DNA of 64,000 nt from Rubrivivax rivuli (GTDB lineage: Bacteria > Pseudomonadota > Gammaproteobacteria > Burkholderiales > Burkholderiaceae_C), in assembly GCF_004016505.1 (NCBI RefSeq), contig NZ_SACR01000004.1:310001-374000 (forward strand), written 5' to 3'. The translations under genes were made by a program, and so were the position numbers. Positions 28,586 through 39,037 of the stretch are shown piece after piece. Every line of letters starts with the position of its first letter. Within the stretch, counting starts at the first letter, position 1. The notes beneath the pieces are model-generated. The model was not told where the DNA came from. It did not search any database and worked only from the letters and a program-made list of their open reading frames with translations.

Positions 28586-28993
28586 ATGCAAATCTGGATG
28601 ACGCTGGTCCTGGCCGTGCAACTGCTGTCGGCCCTGGCCATGATCGGCCTGGTGCTGATCCAGCACGGCAAGGGCGCCGACATGGGCGCCTCGTTCGGCG
28701 GCGGCGCCTCGGGCAGCCTCTTCGGAGCCACCGGCAGCGCCAACTTCCTCTCTCGCTCCACGGCGGCCCTGGCCACCGTGTTCTTCGTCTGCACGCTGGC
28801 GCTGGCTTTCATGAGCAACGCCAACAGCCAGCGCGGCGTGGGCCCGGCCGGCGGCGGCAGCAGCGTGCTCGACCGCCCTGCCGGCGCCGCCAGCGCACCG
28901 GCCACCGGTGCCATTCCGGCGGCTGCGCCTGCGGCGATTCCGACCCCAGCACAAGCGCCCGCGTCTGTGCCGGCTGCCGCAGCATCCAAGTAG
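28586..28993 (+). CDS. secG: Protein translocase subunit SecG
   Basis: A 135-residue membrane protein with two hydrophobic segments (about 4-24 and 52-72) joined by GKGADMGASFGGGASGSLFG, the conserved SecG loop. It assists SecYE during export. The C-terminal 45 residues are Ala/Pro-rich and variable, as usual in this group. Confidence 0.96.
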   Translation: MQIWMTLVLAVQLLSALAMIGLVLIQHGKGADMGASFGGGASGSLFGATGSANFLSRSTAALATVFFVCTLALAFMSNANSQRGVGPAGGGSSVLDRPAGAASAPATGAIPAAAPAAIPTPAQAPASVPAAAASK

Positions 28994-29024
28994 GTTTCTC
29001 CTCGGAAACCCCCGGTTTTGGGGC

Positions 29025-29030
29025 TAGAAT
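29025..29030 (+). promoter_or_regulatory. -10 element for tRNA-Leu
   Basis: TAGAAT about 68 bases before the mature tRNA 5' end. The predicted leader contains a perfect CGGAACGC/GCGTTCCG hairpin (29042-29068) that precedes RNase P processing. No consensus -35. Confidence 0.5.
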
Positions 29031-29097
29031 CTGAGGCTGTTCGGAACGCAATGACCTCCAGCGTTCCGGGCCCACTGCGAATTGGATTTGACGTCGT

Positions 29098-29182
29098 GCC
29101 GACGTGGTGAAATTGGTAGACACGCTATCTTGAGGGGGTAGTGGCGAAAGCTGTGCGAGTTCGAGTCTCGCCGTCGGCACCA
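29098..29182 (+). tRNA. leuT: tRNA-Leu (anticodon GAG)
   Basis: The acceptor stem GCCGACG (29098-29104) pairs with CGTCGGC (29172-29178), followed by discriminator A and an encoded CCA. The anticodon arm CTATC-TTGAGGG-GGTAG gives anticodon GAG (reads CUC/CUU). A long class II variable arm follows and the T-loop region GTTCGAGTCTC is standard. Length is 85 with CCA. The gene lies between secG and nuoA, as in many Burkholderiales. The symbol is only a conventional choice. Confidence 0.96.
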
Positions 29183-29283
29183 ACATCAGCGAAGTGGTGG
29201 TTCTCGGCCCGGTGCCGGCGAGCCGCCCCAACGGTTCCAAGGCAGTGCACTGCGCTTGAATGGGATCGAACATCTGAACTCAG

Positions 29284-29332
29284 GCGCGCCCGGCGCCGTT
29301 GCACTGCAGCGGCTTTCGAGGCGCGCTTTTTT
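29284..29332 (+). terminator. Strong terminator or attenuator between tRNA-Leu and nuoA
   Basis: GCGCGCC (29284-29290) pairs with GGCGCGC (29320-29326), followed at once by TTTTTT; GCCG/CGGC pairs inside the loop. It ends 42 bases before the nuoA start. The gap 29183-29283 also holds a 12-base palindrome GCAGTGCACTGC (29242-29253), and TGCACTGC recurs at 29300-29307 in the terminator loop. Confidence 0.78.
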
Positions 29333-29373
29333 GTGGCCTCACGGCCGCTGACCTGTAGCACCGCTGTCGCCGT

Positions 29374-29733
29374 ATGGAACTGCAACCCTACCTGCCCGTC
29401 ATCCTGTTCATCCTGGTGGGTGTGGCGGTCGGGGTGGCCCCGCAGGTGCTCGGTTTCATCTTCGGCCCCAACCGGCCCGACGTCGAGAAGAACAGCCCCT
29501 ACGAGTGCGGCTTCGAGGCCTTCGAAGACGCCCGCATGAAGTTCGACGTGCGCTACTACCTGGTGGCCATCCTCTTCATCCTGTTCGATCTCGAGATCGC
29601 CTTCCTCTTCCCTTGGGCGGTGGCTTTGCGTGACATCGGGGCGTCAGGCTTCTGGGCCATGATGATCTTTCTCGCCATCCTGGTCGTGGGCTTTGTCTAC
29701 GAGTGGAAAAAGGGCGCGCTGGATTGGGAATGA
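29374..29733 (+). CDS. nuoA: NADH-quinone oxidoreductase subunit A
   Basis: A 119-residue complex I membrane subunit with three helices (about 5-28, 62-84 and 89-110). The conserved loop [28 protein letters not shown], containing the cysteine near the quinone channel, is intact. First gene of a fourteen-gene operon. Confidence 0.98.
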   Translation: MELQPYLPVILFILVGVAVGVAPQVLGFIFGPNRPDVEKNSPYECGFEAFEDARMKFDVRYYLVAILFILFDLEIAFLFPWAVALRDIGASGFWAMMIFLAILVVGFVYEWKKGALDWE

Positions 29734-29772
29734 ACGCGACCGTCCTGGGCCGCCTGCTGGAGCAGTAAACAC

Positions 29773-30249
29773 ATGGGTATCGAAGGCGTTCTGAAGGAAG
29801 GCTTCGTCACCACCTCGGTCGACACGCTGATCAACTGGTCGAAAACCGGCTCGCTCTGGCCGATGACCTTCGGCCTGGCCTGCTGTGCCGTGGAAATGAT
29901 GCATGCGGGTGCCGCCCGCTACGACATCGACCGGTTCGGCATGCTCTTCCGCCCCAGCCCGCGGCAGAGCGACCTGATGATCGTGGCCGGCACGCTGTGC
30001 AACAAGATGGCGCCAGCGCTGCGCAAGGTGTACGACCAGATGGCCGAGCCGCGCTGGGTGCTGAGCATGGGCTCGTGCGCCAACGGTGGTGGCTACTACC
30101 ACTACAGCTACAGCGTGGTGCGGGGCTGCGACCGCATCGTGCCGGTGGACGTCTACGTGCCGGGCTGCCCGCCCACGGCCGAAGCGCTGCTCTACGGCAT
30201 CCTGCAGCTGCAGGCCAAGATCCGCTGCGAAAACACCATCGCACGTTGA
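29773..30249 (+). CDS. nuoB: NADH-quinone oxidoreductase subunit B
   Basis: A 158-residue peripheral-arm subunit that holds cluster N2 next to the quinone site. Ligand cysteines are in [11 protein letters not shown] (tandem Cys), [14 protein letters not shown] and [14 protein letters not shown]. The start [22 protein letters not shown] is typical. Confidence 0.98.
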   Translation: MGIEGVLKEGFVTTSVDTLINWSKTGSLWPMTFGLACCAVEMMHAGAARYDIDRFGMLFRPSPRQSDLMIVAGTLCNKMAPALRKVYDQMAEPRWVLSMGSCANGGGYYHYSYSVVRGCDRIVPVDVYVPGCPPTAEALLYGILQLQAKIRCENTIAR

Positions 30250-30301
30250 CCGTGCCCTTACACGCCTACACGCCTACACGCGCTAACCGGGGCCGTTGTC
30301 C

Positions 30302-30904
30302 ATGACCCAGAAGCTCGACACCCTTGAGGCAGCACTGCAGGCGGCCTTCGGCGACACGCTGAAGTCCACCGTGCGCGCCTTGGGCGAGATCACCCTCACC
30401 GTGCCCGCGGCTGCCTACGCGGCCACCATGCTGCGCCTGCGCGGCGACCCCACGCTGAAGTTTGAGCAGCTCATCGACCTGTGTGGCGTCGACTACAGCG
30501 ACTACAAGAACCAGCCCTGGGACGGCCCGCGTTATGCCGTGGTGTCGCACCTGCTGTCGGTCACGCACAACTGGCGCGTGCGCGTGCGCGCCTTCGCGCC
30601 CGATGACGACCTGCCGGCACTGCCTTCGGTCAACGAAATCTGGAGCTCGGCCAACTGGTTCGAGCGTGAGGCCTTCGACCTCTACGGCATCATTTTCGAG
30701 GGCCACCTCGACCTGCGCCGCATCCTCACCGACTACGGCTTCATCGGCCACCCGATGCGCAAGGACTTCCCCGTCACGGGCAACGTCGAGATGCGCTACG
30801 ACGCCGAGAAGAAGCGCGTCATCTACCAGCCGGTGACGGTGGAGCCCCGCGAGGTCGTGCCGCGCGTGGTGCGTGAAGACAACTACGGTGGCTTGACGCA
30901 CTGA
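30302..30904 (+). CDS. nuoC: NADH-quinone oxidoreductase subunit C
   Basis: A 200-residue 30-kDa-type subunit. The signature [30 protein letters not shown] and HPMRKDFP are present. It is separate from nuoD, unlike the fused NuoCD of E. coli. ATG 30302 is preferred over a TTG two codons earlier. A tandem CTACACGC-type repeat lies in the 52-base gap before it (about 30257-30281). Confidence 0.97.
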   Translation: MTQKLDTLEAALQAAFGDTLKSTVRALGEITLTVPAAAYAATMLRLRGDPTLKFEQLIDLCGVDYSDYKNQPWDGPRYAVVSHLLSVTHNWRVRVRAFAPDDDLPALPSVNEIWSSANWFEREAFDLYGIIFEGHLDLRRILTDYGFIGHPMRKDFPVTGNVEMRYDAEKKRVIYQPVTVEPREVVPRVVREDNYGGLTH

Positions 30905-30921
30905 CCGGCCCTGAACGCACC

Positions 30922-32175
30922 ATGGCAGAGATCAAGAACTACACCCTGAACTTCGGCCCGCAGCACCCGGCCGCGCACGGCGTGCTGCGCCTTGTGCTGG
31001 AGCTGGATGGCGAAGTCATCCAACGTGCCGACCCGCACATCGGCCTGCTTCACCGCGCCACCGAGAAGCTGGCCGAGCAGAAGACCTACATCCAGAGCCT
31101 GCCCTACATGGACCGGCTGGATTACGTCTCGATGATGTGCAACGAGCACGCCTACTGCCTGGCCATCGAGAAGCTGATGGGCATCGAGGTGCCCGAACGA
31201 GCCCAGTACATCCGCGTGATGTTCAGCGAGCTCACGCGCCTGCTGAACCACCTGCTGTGGCTGGGCTGCCACGGGCTGGACTGCGGTGCGATGAACATCC
31301 TCATCTACTGCTTCCGCGAGCGCGAAGACATCTTCGACATGTACGAGGCCGTGAGCGGCGCGCGCATGCACGCCGCCTACTTCCGCCCGGGCGGCGTGTA
31401 CCGCGACCTGCCCGAGCAGATGCCGCAGTACAAGGTCTCGCGCATCAAGAACGAGAAGGCCATCAAGGCCCTCAACGAGAACCGCCAGGGCAGCCTGCTC
31501 GACTTCATCGAAGACTTCTGCGCGCGTTTCCCGAAGAACGTCGACGACTACGAGACCCTGCTCACCGACAACCGCATCTGGAAGCAGCGCACGGTGGGCG
31601 TGGGCGTGGTCAGCCCCGAGCGCGCGCTGAGCCTGGGCTTCACGGGCGCCATGCTGCGCGGCAGCGGCATCGCCTGGGACCTGCGCAAGAAGCAGCCCTA
31701 CGACGTCTACGACCGCATGGACTTCGACGTGCCCGTGGGTGTGAATGGCGACACCTACGACCGCTACCTCGTGCGCGTGGAAGAGATGCGCCAGAGCAAC
31801 CGCATCGTGCAGCAGTGCGTGAAGTGGCTGAAGGCCAACCCCGGCCCGGTGATCACCGACAACCACAAGGTGGCGCCGCCCGCGCGCGTGGACATGAAGT
31901 CCAACATGGAAGAGCTGATCCACCACTTCAAGCTCTTCACCGAAGGCATGCACGTGCCCGAGGGCGAGGCCTACGCCGCGGTGGAACACCCCAAGGGCGA
32001 GTTCGGCATCTACCTGGTGAGCGACGGTGCGAACAAGCCCTACCGCCTGAAGATCCGCGCCCCCGGCTTCCCGCACCTGGCCGCGCTGGATGAGATGGCG
32101 CGCGGCCACATGATCGCCGACGCCGTGGCGATCATCGGCACCATGGACATCGTGTTCGGCGAGATCGACCGCTGA
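30922..32175 (+). CDS. nuoD: NADH-quinone oxidoreductase subunit D
   Basis: A 417-residue 49-kDa subunit lining the quinone pocket. [22 protein letters not shown] at the start, [14 protein letters not shown], and the C-terminal [17 protein letters not shown] are diagnostic. The hydrogenase-derived cysteines are lost, as expected in complex I. Confidence 0.98.
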   Translation: MAEIKNYTLNFGPQHPAAHGVLRLVLELDGEVIQRADPHIGLLHRATEKLAEQKTYIQSLPYMDRLDYVSMMCNEHAYCLAIEKLMGIEVPERAQYIRVMFSELTRLLNHLLWLGCHGLDCGAMNILIYCFREREDIFDMYEAVSGARMHAAYFRPGGVYRDLPEQMPQYKVSRIKNEKAIKALNENRQGSLLDFIEDFCARFPKNVDDYETLLTDNRIWKQRTVGVGVVSPERALSLGFTGAMLRGSGIAWDLRKKQPYDVYDRMDFDVPVGVNGDTYDRYLVRVEEMRQSNRIVQQCVKWLKANPGPVITDNHKVAPPARVDMKSNMEELIHHFKLFTEGMHVPEGEAYAAVEHPKGEFGIYLVSDGANKPYRLKIRAPGFPHLAALDEMARGHMIADAVAIIGTMDIVFGEIDR

Positions 32176-32196
32176 ACGCCTGAAGAGCACACCCCG

Positions 32197-32694
32197 ATGC
32201 AGTTCCCTGAATCGACCCTCGCGCGCTTCGCGAAGGAAGTGGCCAAGTACCCGGCCGACCAGAAACAAAGTGCGGTGATGGCCTGCCTGGCCGTTGTGCA
32301 GCACGAGCAGGGTCATGTCTCGGTCGAGGCTGAAGCTGGCATCGCCGCTTACCTGGGCATGCCCGCGATCGCGGTGCACGAGGTCAGCACCTTCTACAAC
32401 ATGTACAACACGCAGCCGGTGGGCCAGTTCAAGCTCAACGTCTGCACCAACCTGCCTTGCGCTTTGCGCGATGGCGACCAGGCCCTGGCCCACGTCTGCA
32501 AGAAGCTGGGCGTCGAGCCCTACGGCACCACGGCCGATGGCGTGTTCACCGTGCAGCCCAGCGAGTGCCTGGGCGCCTGCGCCGACGCGCCGGTGATGCT
32601 GGTGAACGACCGCCAGATGCTCAGCTTCATGTCGAACGACAAGCTCGACGAACTGCTGGCCCTGTTGAAGGCGAATGCCGAGGTGGCGAAATGA
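32197..32694 (+). CDS. nuoE: NADH-quinone oxidoreductase subunit E
   Basis: A 165-residue thioredoxin-like subunit holding the [2Fe-2S] cluster N1a. The ligands are CTNLPC (near residue 87) and CLGAC (near residue 127). [17 protein letters not shown] is the usual family stretch. The stop overlaps the nuoF start by four bases. Confidence 0.97.
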   Translation: MQFPESTLARFAKEVAKYPADQKQSAVMACLAVVQHEQGHVSVEAEAGIAAYLGMPAIAVHEVSTFYNMYNTQPVGQFKLNVCTNLPCALRDGDQALAHVCKKLGVEPYGTTADGVFTVQPSECLGACADAPVMLVNDRQMLSFMSNDKLDELLALLKANAEVAK

Positions 32695-34034
32695 CGCTCG
32701 ACCTGTCGAAGTTCCAGGCGCAGGGCACGGAAACCTGCTTCCACGACCGCCACATCGGCGCGCAGATCTACGCCGGCCTCAACGGCAGCAACTGGCACCT
32801 GCAGGACTACGTGGCCCGCGGTGGTTACAGCGCGCTGCGCAAGATCCTCGGGCTGGATGGCGGCGAGGGCATGACGCAAGACCAGGTCATCGCCGAAGTG
32901 AAGCTCAGCGCGCTGCGCGGCCGCGGCGGCGCAGGCTTCCCCACCGGGCTGAAGTGGAGTTTCATGCCGCGCATGTTCCCGGGTCCGAAGTACCTGGTGT
33001 GCAACAGCGACGAAGGCGAGCCCGGCACCTGCAAGGACCGCGACATCCTCGCCTACAACCCGCACATCGTCATCGAAGGCATGGCCATCGCCGCCTACGC
33101 GATGGGCATCAAGACGGGCTACAACTACATCCACGGCGAGATCTTCGAGGTCTACGAACGCTTCGAGCAGGCGCTGGAAGAGGCGAGGGCCGCCGGCTTC
33201 CTGGGCGACAACATCCTGGGCAGCAATTTCAGCTTCCAGCTGCATGCCTTCCACGGCTTCGGCGCCTACATCTGCGGCGAAGAGACCGCGCTGCTGGAGT
33301 CTCTCGAAGGCAAGAAAGGCCAGCCCCGCTTCAAGCCGCCGTTCCCGGCCAGCTTCGGCCTCTACGGCAAGCCGACCACGATCAACAACACCGAGACCTT
33401 TGCTGCGGTGCCGTGGATCATCAACAACGGCGGCCAGAAGTACCTGGAGTGCGGCAAGCCCAACAACGGCGGCACCAAGATCTTCAGCGTGGTGGGCGAC
33501 GTCAACCAGCCCGGCAACTTTGAGATCCCCCTGGGCACGCCCTTCAGCAAGCTGCTGGAACTGGCCGGTGGTGTGAAGGGCGGCAAGCTCAAGGCCGTGA
33601 TCCCCGGCGGCAGCTCGGCGCCCGTGCTGCCCGGCGCCACGATGATGGACCTCACGATGGACTACGACGCCATCGCCAAGGCCGGCTCGATGCTGGGCTC
33701 GGGCGCCGTCATCGTGATGAACGAGCACCGCTGCATGGTCAAGAGCCTGCTGCGCCTGAGCTATTTCTACCAGCACGAAAGCTGCGGCCAGTGCACGCCC
33801 TGCCGTGAAGGCACGGGCTGGCTGTGGCGCGTGATCCACCGCATCGAACACGGCCAGGGCCGCCCCGACGACCTGGCGCTGCTGGACAGCGTGGCCTTCA
33901 ACATCAAGGGCCGCACCATCTGCGCGCTGGGTGATGCCGCCGCCATGCCGGTGGAAGGCATGCTGAAGCACTTCCGCGACGAGTTCGCGCACCACATCGA
34001 ACACAAGACCTGCATGGTCTCGGTTCCTGCCTGA
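32691..34034 (+). CDS. nuoF: NADH-quinone oxidoreductase subunit F
   Basis: A 447-residue NADH-dehydrogenase subunit carrying FMN and cluster N3. [15 protein letters not shown] is the glycine-rich nucleotide site, [16 protein letters not shown] the flavin region, and [15 protein letters not shown] with a later TICALGDA supplies the 4Fe-4S ligands. The ATG at 32691 overlaps nuoE (ATGA). Confidence 0.98.
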   Translation: MTLDLSKFQAQGTETCFHDRHIGAQIYAGLNGSNWHLQDYVARGGYSALRKILGLDGGEGMTQDQVIAEVKLSALRGRGGAGFPTGLKWSFMPRMFPGPKYLVCNSDEGEPGTCKDRDILAYNPHIVIEGMAIAAYAMGIKTGYNYIHGEIFEVYERFEQALEEARAAGFLGDNILGSNFSFQLHAFHGFGAYICGEETALLESLEGKKGQPRFKPPFPASFGLYGKPTTINNTETFAAVPWIINNGGQKYLECGKPNNGGTKIFSVVGDVNQPGNFEIPLGTPFSKLLELAGGVKGGKLKAVIPGGSSAPVLPGATMMDLTMDYDAIAKAGSMLGSGAVIVMNEHRCMVKSLLRLSYFYQHESCGQCTPCREGTGWLWRVIHRIEHGQGRPDDLALLDSVAFNIKGRTICALGDAAAMPVEGMLKHFRDEFAHHIEHKTCMVSVPA

Positions 34035-34057
34035 GCAGCAAAAGAGCAGCGCCCGCC

Positions 34058-36385
34058 ATGGCCGACATCCAACTCGACGGCAAGACCGTCACCGTTCCCG
34101 ACGGCAGCATGGTCATGCATGCGGCCGACGCTGCGGGCACCTACATCCCGCACTTCTGTTACCACAAGAAGTTGAGCATCGCGGCCAACTGCCGCATGTG
34201 CCTGGTGGACATCGAGAAGATGCCCAAGCCCATGCCCGCCTGCGCCACGCCGGTGACCAACGGCATGGTGGTGCGCACGAAGAGCGAGAAAGCGCTGAAG
34301 GCGCAGCAGTCGGTGATGGAGTTCCTGCTCATCAACCACCCGCTGGACTGCCCCATCTGCGACCAGGGCGGCGAGTGCCAGCTGCAAGACCTGGCCGTGG
34401 GCTACGGCAAGAGCAGCAGCCGCTACGAGGAAGAAAAGCGCGTCGTCTTCCACAAGGACGTGGGCCCGCTCATCAGCATGGAAGAGATGAGCCGGTGCAT
34501 CCACTGCACACGCTGCGTGCGCTTCGGGCAAGAGGTGTCCGGCATCATGGAACTGGGCATGGTGCACCGCGGCGAGCACAGCGAGATCACCACCGTGGCC
34601 GGCAAGACGGTGGACAGCGAGCTTTCGGGCAACATGATCGACATCTGCCCGGTCGGCGCGTTGACCAGCAAGCCTTTCCGCTACAGCGCACGCACCTGGG
34701 AGCTCTCGCGCCGCAAGAGCGTGAGCCCGCACGACAGCACCGGCGCCAACCTCATCGTGCAGGTGAAGGCCAACCAGGTGATGCGTGTCGTGCCGCTGGA
34801 GAACGAGGCCGTCAACGAGTGCTGGATCGCCGACCGCGACCGTTTCAGCTACGAGGCGCTGAACGGTGATTCGCGCCTGAAGCAGCCCATGATCAAGCAG
34901 GGCGGCCAGTGGCAGGCGGTGGACTGGAACACCGCCCTAGGCTACGTGGCCGACGGGCTGAAGCGCGTGAAGGCCGAGTTCGGTGCCGCAGGCATCGGCG
35001 CACTGGGCCACGTGAGCAGCACGGTGGAAGAACTGCACCTGCTGGCGAAGATCGTGCGCGGCCTGGGCAGCGAGAACGTCGACCACCGCCTGCGTCATGC
35101 CGACTTCAGCGCCGCGCCCGCGGGCCAGGCACGCTGGCTGGGCACGAGCGTCGCGTCGCTGTCGACGCTGGAGCGTGTGTTCGTCATCGGCAGCTTCCTG
35201 CGCAAGGACCACCCGCTGTTCGCACAGCGCATCCGCCAGGCCGTGCGCCGCGGCGGGCAGGTCTACAGCCTGAACGCCGTGCACGACGACTGGGCCATGC
35301 CCGTGGCCGGCACGCTGACCGCCGCGCCGCCAGCCTGGGCCCAGCAGCTGGCCGAGGTGGCCGCCGCCGTCGCGCAAGCGAAGGGCGCTGCGGCCCCCGT
35401 GGCCGCCACGCCGGGCGCGCACGCGCAGGCGGTGGCGAACGCGCTGCTGGCCGGTGAGCGCAAGGCCGTGCTGCTGGGCAACGCCGCGGCGCAGCACCCG
35501 CAAGCCTCGCAACTGCTGGCGCTGGCCGGCTGGATTGCCGAGCACACTGGTGCCACCGTCGGCTACCTGGGCGAGGGCGGCAATGCCGTCGGCGCGCAGA
35601 TCGTCGGCGCGCTGCCTGGCCCCGGCGGCCTGAACGCCGGCCAGATGCTGAGCCAGCCCATGAAGGCGCTGCTGCTGCTGAACACCGAGCCCGTGCTCGA
35701 CGCCGCCAACGCCGCCGCCGCGCGCCAGGCGCTGGGTGGCTCGGGCCTGGTGGTGGGCCTCACGGCCTTCAAGGACACCATGGCCGACGTGGCCGATGTG
35801 CTGTTGCCCATCGCGCCCTTCACCGAAACCGCCGGCTGCTTTGTCAATGCCGAAGGCCGCGCGCAGAGCTTCCACGGCGTCGTCAAACCCGCAGGCGATG
35901 CCCGCCCGGGCTGGAAGGTGCTGCGGGTGCTGGGCAACCTGCTGGGCCTGCCGGGCTTCGATTTCGAGACCGCCGAAGACGTGCGCGCCGCTGCCCTGGG
36001 CGACACCGCCACGCTGGCGCAGCGTTTGAACAACCAGGCCGATGTCGGCGCACTCAGCGCAGCGCTGCCGGCTGCCGATGGCGGCCTGCAACGCGTGGCC
36101 GATGTGCCCATCTACGCCAGCGATGCCACCGTGCGCCGCGCCGTCTCGCTGCAGTTCACCGCCGATGCGAAGGCGCCGCTCGTGGGCCTGCCCAGCGCGC
36201 TGTGGCAACAGCTGGGCCTCGCACCCGGCGCCAAGGTGCGCGTGACACAAGGCGAAGCCAGCGCCGTGCTGGCTGCGCGTGAAGACGCCACCTTGGCTGC
36301 CAACGCGGTGCGTGTGGCGGCGGGCCACCAGGCCACCTCGTCCCTCGGCGCGATGTTCGGCGCCATCACCGTGGAAAGGGCCTGA
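34058..36385 (+). CDS. nuoG: NADH-quinone oxidoreductase subunit G
   Basis: A 775-residue subunit with several Fe-S clusters. An N-terminal ferredoxin domain has [15 protein letters not shown]; the His-Cys motif region is followed by [18 protein letters not shown], then [14 protein letters not shown] with a later [13 protein letters not shown]. The molybdopterin-oxidoreductase-like remainder (about 220-775) shows no extra N7 cysteine set that I can see. Six bases before nuoH. Confidence 0.96.
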   Translation: MADIQLDGKTVTVPDGSMVMHAADAAGTYIPHFCYHKKLSIAANCRMCLVDIEKMPKPMPACATPVTNGMVVRTKSEKALKAQQSVMEFLLINHPLDCPICDQGGECQLQDLAVGYGKSSSRYEEEKRVVFHKDVGPLISMEEMSRCIHCTRCVRFGQEVSGIMELGMVHRGEHSEITTVAGKTVDSELSGNMIDICPVGALTSKPFRYSARTWELSRRKSVSPHDSTGANLIVQVKANQVMRVVPLENEAVNECWIADRDRFSYEALNGDSRLKQPMIKQGGQWQAVDWNTALGYVADGLKRVKAEFGAAGIGALGHVSSTVEELHLLAKIVRGLGSENVDHRLRHADFSAAPAGQARWLGTSVASLSTLERVFVIGSFLRKDHPLFAQRIRQAVRRGGQVYSLNAVHDDWAMPVAGTLTAAPPAWAQQLAEVAAAVAQAKGAAAPVAATPGAHAQAVANALLAGERKAVLLGNAAAQHPQASQLLALAGWIAEHTGATVGYLGEGGNAVGAQIVGALPGPGGLNAGQMLSQPMKALLLLNTEPVLDAANAAAARQALGGSGLVVGLTAFKDTMADVADVLLPIAPFTETAGCFVNAEGRAQSFHGVVKPAGDARPGWKVLRVLGNLLGLPGFDFETAEDVRAAALGDTATLAQRLNNQADVGALSAALPAADGGLQRVADVPIYASDATVRRAVSLQFTADAKAPLVGLPSALWQQLGLAPGAKVRVTQGEASAVLAAREDATLAANAVRVAAGHQATSSLGAMFGAITVERA

Positions 36386-36390
36386 GCACC

Positions 36391-37452
36391 ATGTTCGAAG
36401 GCCTGCATCAATTCGGCAATGCCACCTTCGGCACCGGCCTGTGGCTGGTGCTGTGGAGCCTGATCAAGATCGTCGCGGTGGTGCTGCCGCTGCTCGGCTG
36501 CGTCGCCTACCTCACGCTCTGGGAGCGCAAGGCCATCGGCTGGAGCCAGATCCGCCCCGGCCCCAACCGCGTGGGCCCCTACGGCCTGCTGACGCCCATC
36601 GCCGACGCGGTGAAGCTGATCTTCAAGGAGATCATCCGCCCCACCGCCGCGAACAAGGGCCTGTTCTTCCTGGCTCCGGTGATGACCATCATGCCGGCGC
36701 TGGCCGCCTGGGCTGTCATCCCCTTCGGCCCTGAAATCGCATTGGCCAACATCAACGCCGGCCTGCTCTTCCTGATGGCCATCACCAGCCTGGAGGTCTA
36801 CGGCGTCATCATCGCCGGCTGGGCCAGCAACTCGAAGTACGCCTTCCTCGGTGCGCTGCGGGCCAGCGCGCAGATGGTCAGCTACGAAATCGCCATGGGC
36901 TTCTGCCTCGTGGTCGTGCTGATGGTCTCGGCGAGCATGAACCTCAGCGAGATCGTGGCTGTGCAGGGCCGCGGCATGATGGCCGACATGGGCCTGGGTT
37001 TCCTCAGCTGGAACTGGCTGCCGCTGCTGCCCATCTTCGTGATCTTCTTCATCTCGGGCCTGGCCGAAACCAACCGCCACCCCTTCGACGTGGTGGAGGG
37101 TGAATCCGAGATCGTGGCCGGCCACATGATCGAGTACTCGGGCATGAGCTTCGCCATGTTCTTCCTGGCCGAGTACGCCAACATGATCCTGGTCAGCACG
37201 CTGACCGTGCTGCTCTTCCTGGGGGGCTGGCTGCCGCCAGTGGCCTTCCTCGACTTCATCCCGGGCTGGATCTGGCTGGCCATCAAGGTCTTCGTGGTCG
37301 TCACGATGTTCCTGTGGGTCCGCGCCACCTTCCCGCGCTTCCGCTACGACCAGATCATGCGTCTGGGCTGGAAGGTGTTCATTCCCCTCACGCTGATCTG
37401 GCTGGTCGTCGTCGGCCTGTGGATCCAGTCGCCCTTCAACATCTGGAAGTGA
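36391..37452 (+). CDS. nuoH: NADH-quinone oxidoreductase subunit H
   Basis: A 353-residue membrane subunit with about eight helices that links the quinone site to the membrane arm. [25 protein letters not shown] and the acidic loop [30 protein letters not shown] are highly conserved and intact. Confidence 0.98.
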   Translation: MFEGLHQFGNATFGTGLWLVLWSLIKIVAVVLPLLGCVAYLTLWERKAIGWSQIRPGPNRVGPYGLLTPIADAVKLIFKEIIRPTAANKGLFFLAPVMTIMPALAAWAVIPFGPEIALANINAGLLFLMAITSLEVYGVIIAGWASNSKYAFLGALRASAQMVSYEIAMGFCLVVVLMVSASMNLSEIVAVQGRGMMADMGLGFLSWNWLPLLPIFVIFFISGLAETNRHPFDVVEGESEIVAGHMIEYSGMSFAMFFLAEYANMILVSTLTVLLFLGGWLPPVAFLDFIPGWIWLAIKVFVVVTMFLWVRATFPRFRYDQIMRLGWKVFIPLTLIWLVVVGLWIQSPFNIWK

Positions 37453-37462
37453 AGGCAAGACC

Positions 37463-37960
37463 ATGTCGACCATCGCTGCCATCAAGGACGTCGTCTCCAG
37501 CCTCTTCCTGACCGAGCTCTTCAAGGGCATGGCCATCACGGGCAGGCACTTCCTGAGCAAGACCATCACGGTGCAGTTCCCGGAAGAGAAGACGCCGCAA
37601 TCGCCGCGTTTCCGCGGTCTGCACGCGCTGCGCCGTTATGAAAACGGCGAAGAGCGCTGCATCGCCTGCAAGCTGTGCGAGGCCGTGTGCCCGGCCATGG
37701 CCATCACCATCGAGAGCGACGTGCGCCAGGACGGCAGCCGCCGCACCACGCGCTACGACATCGACCTCACGAAGTGCATCTTCTGCGGCTTCTGCGAAGA
37801 GAGCTGCCCGGTGGACAGCATCGTCGAGACGCACCACTTCGAGTACCACGGCGAAAAGCGCGGCGACCTCTACTTCACGAAGGACATGCTGCTGGCGGTG
37901 GGCGACCGCTTCGAGAAAGACATCGCTGCCAACCGCGCCGCCGACGCCAAATACAGATGA
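37463..37960 (+). CDS. nuoI: NADH-quinone oxidoreductase subunit I
   Basis: A 165-residue ferredoxin-like subunit with two 4Fe-4S clusters (N6a and N6b). The ligands are [16 protein letters not shown] and [18 protein letters not shown]. It ends immediately before a dispersed repeat that separates it from nuoJ. Confidence 0.98.
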   Translation: MSTIAAIKDVVSSLFLTELFKGMAITGRHFLSKTITVQFPEEKTPQSPRFRGLHALRRYENGEERCIACKLCEAVCPAMAITIESDVRQDGSRRTTRYDIDLTKCIFCGFCEESCPVDSIVETHHFEYHGEKRGDLYFTKDMLLAVGDRFEKDIAANRAADAKYR

Positions 37961-38029
37961 GGCCCCCGAGCTCGCTGGCGCTCGCTCCCCCCCGAGGGGG
38001 CCGTCCGCCGATGGCCCGGCGAAGCCGGT
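37961..38029. repeat. Dispersed GC-rich palindromic repeat (REP-like) inside the nuo operon
   Basis: GGCCCCC (37961-37967) pairs with GGGGGCC (37996-38002); between them CTCGCT occurs twice, separated by GGCG. A second small hairpin, CCGGC-GAA-GCCGG (about 38016-38028), follows. From memory, elements of the form CCCCCGAGCTCGCTGCGCTC are scattered between genes in Comamonadaceae and relatives. Only one copy is present in this window. It opens a 114-base gap in an operon whose other gaps are at most about 50 bases. Confidence 0.7.
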
Positions 38030-38074
38030 TCCATGGCGGGAAGCTTGATCGCCGTGCCGCACAGCACCATTGAC

Positions 38075-38707
38075 ATGAACACCATCACCGGTCTCTTCTA
38101 CCTGTTCTCGGCCGTGCTGCTGTTTGCAGCCTTCCGGGTCATCACCGCGCGCAGCACCGTGCACGCGGCGCTGTTCCTCGTGCTCAGCTTCTTCAGCGCC
38201 AGCTGCATCTGGATGCTGCTGCGCGCCGAATTCCTGGCCATCACGCTGGTGCTCGTGTACGTGGGCGCGGTCATGGTGCTCTTCCTCTTTGTCGTGATGA
38301 TGCTCGACATCAACAGCGACAAGTTCCGTGAGGGTTTCTGGACCCACCTGCCCATCGCAGGCCTGGTGGGCGCGCTGATCGCGCTGCAGATGGCCCTGGT
38401 GCTGATGCGCGGCTTCCAGCTCGAAGCGCCGGCCCCCACCGCCAAGGCGCTGGAGATGGGCAACACCAAGCTGCTCGGCATCGAGATCTACACGCACTAC
38501 CTCTACCCGCTGCAGCTGGCGGCGGTGCTGCTGCTGGTGGCCATCATCGCGGCCATCGCACTCACGCTGCGCGAGCGCAAGGACAGCCGCCACATGAACC
38601 CCGGTGAACAGGTGCGCGTGAAGAAGGCCGACCGCGTGCGGCTGGTGAAGATGGACGCCACGGTCGAGCAGCCCTCGGCACCCAAGCAGGAAGGCGGTGC
38701 AGCATGA
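38075..38707 (+). CDS. nuoJ: NADH-quinone oxidoreductase subunit J
   Basis: A 210-residue membrane subunit with five helices. The conserved third helix is [25 protein letters not shown]. The C-terminal 40 residues are charged and longer than in E. coli. The start at ATG 38075 ([14 protein letters not shown]) is chosen by homology; the open frame extends back into the repeat. Confidence 0.96.
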   Translation: MNTITGLFYLFSAVLLFAAFRVITARSTVHAALFLVLSFFSASCIWMLLRAEFLAITLVLVYVGAVMVLFLFVVMMLDINSDKFREGFWTHLPIAGLVGALIALQMALVLMRGFQLEAPAPTAKALEMGNTKLLGIEIYTHYLYPLQLAAVLLLVAIIAAIALTLRERKDSRHMNPGEQVRVKKADRVRLVKMDATVEQPSAPKQEGGAA

Positions 38708-39036
38708 GCGGCCTGGGCCCGATCACGCTGGGGCACTACCTGTCCCTCGGCGGCATCCTCTTCGCGCTGTCGGTCATCGGCATCTTCCTGAACCGGCGCA
38801 ACCTCATCGTGCTGTTGATGGCCATCGAGCTGATGCTGCTGGCCGTGAACCTGAACTTCATCGCCTTCTCGCACTACCTGCCGCTGGAGGCCGACCGCAT
38901 GGCCGGCCAGGTGTTCGTGTTCTTCATCCTCACGGTGGCGGCGGCCGAATCGGCCATCGGCCTGGCCATCCTGGTGGTGCTGTTCCGCAACCGCGCGTCG
39001 ATCAACGTTCAAGAGCTCGACGAGCTCAAGGGCTGA
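38704..39036 (+). CDS. nuoK: NADH-quinone oxidoreductase subunit K
   Basis: A 110-residue antiporter-like membrane subunit with three helices and the two membrane glutamates ([14 protein letters not shown] and [13 protein letters not shown]). About nine residues longer at the N-terminus than usual. It overlaps the nuoJ stop by four bases. Confidence 0.97.
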   Translation: MSGLGPITLGHYLSLGGILFALSVIGIFLNRRNLIVLLMAIELMLLAVNLNFIAFSHYLPLEADRMAGQVFVFFILTVAAAESAIGLAILVVLFRNRASINVQELDELKG

Positions 39037-39037
39037 C

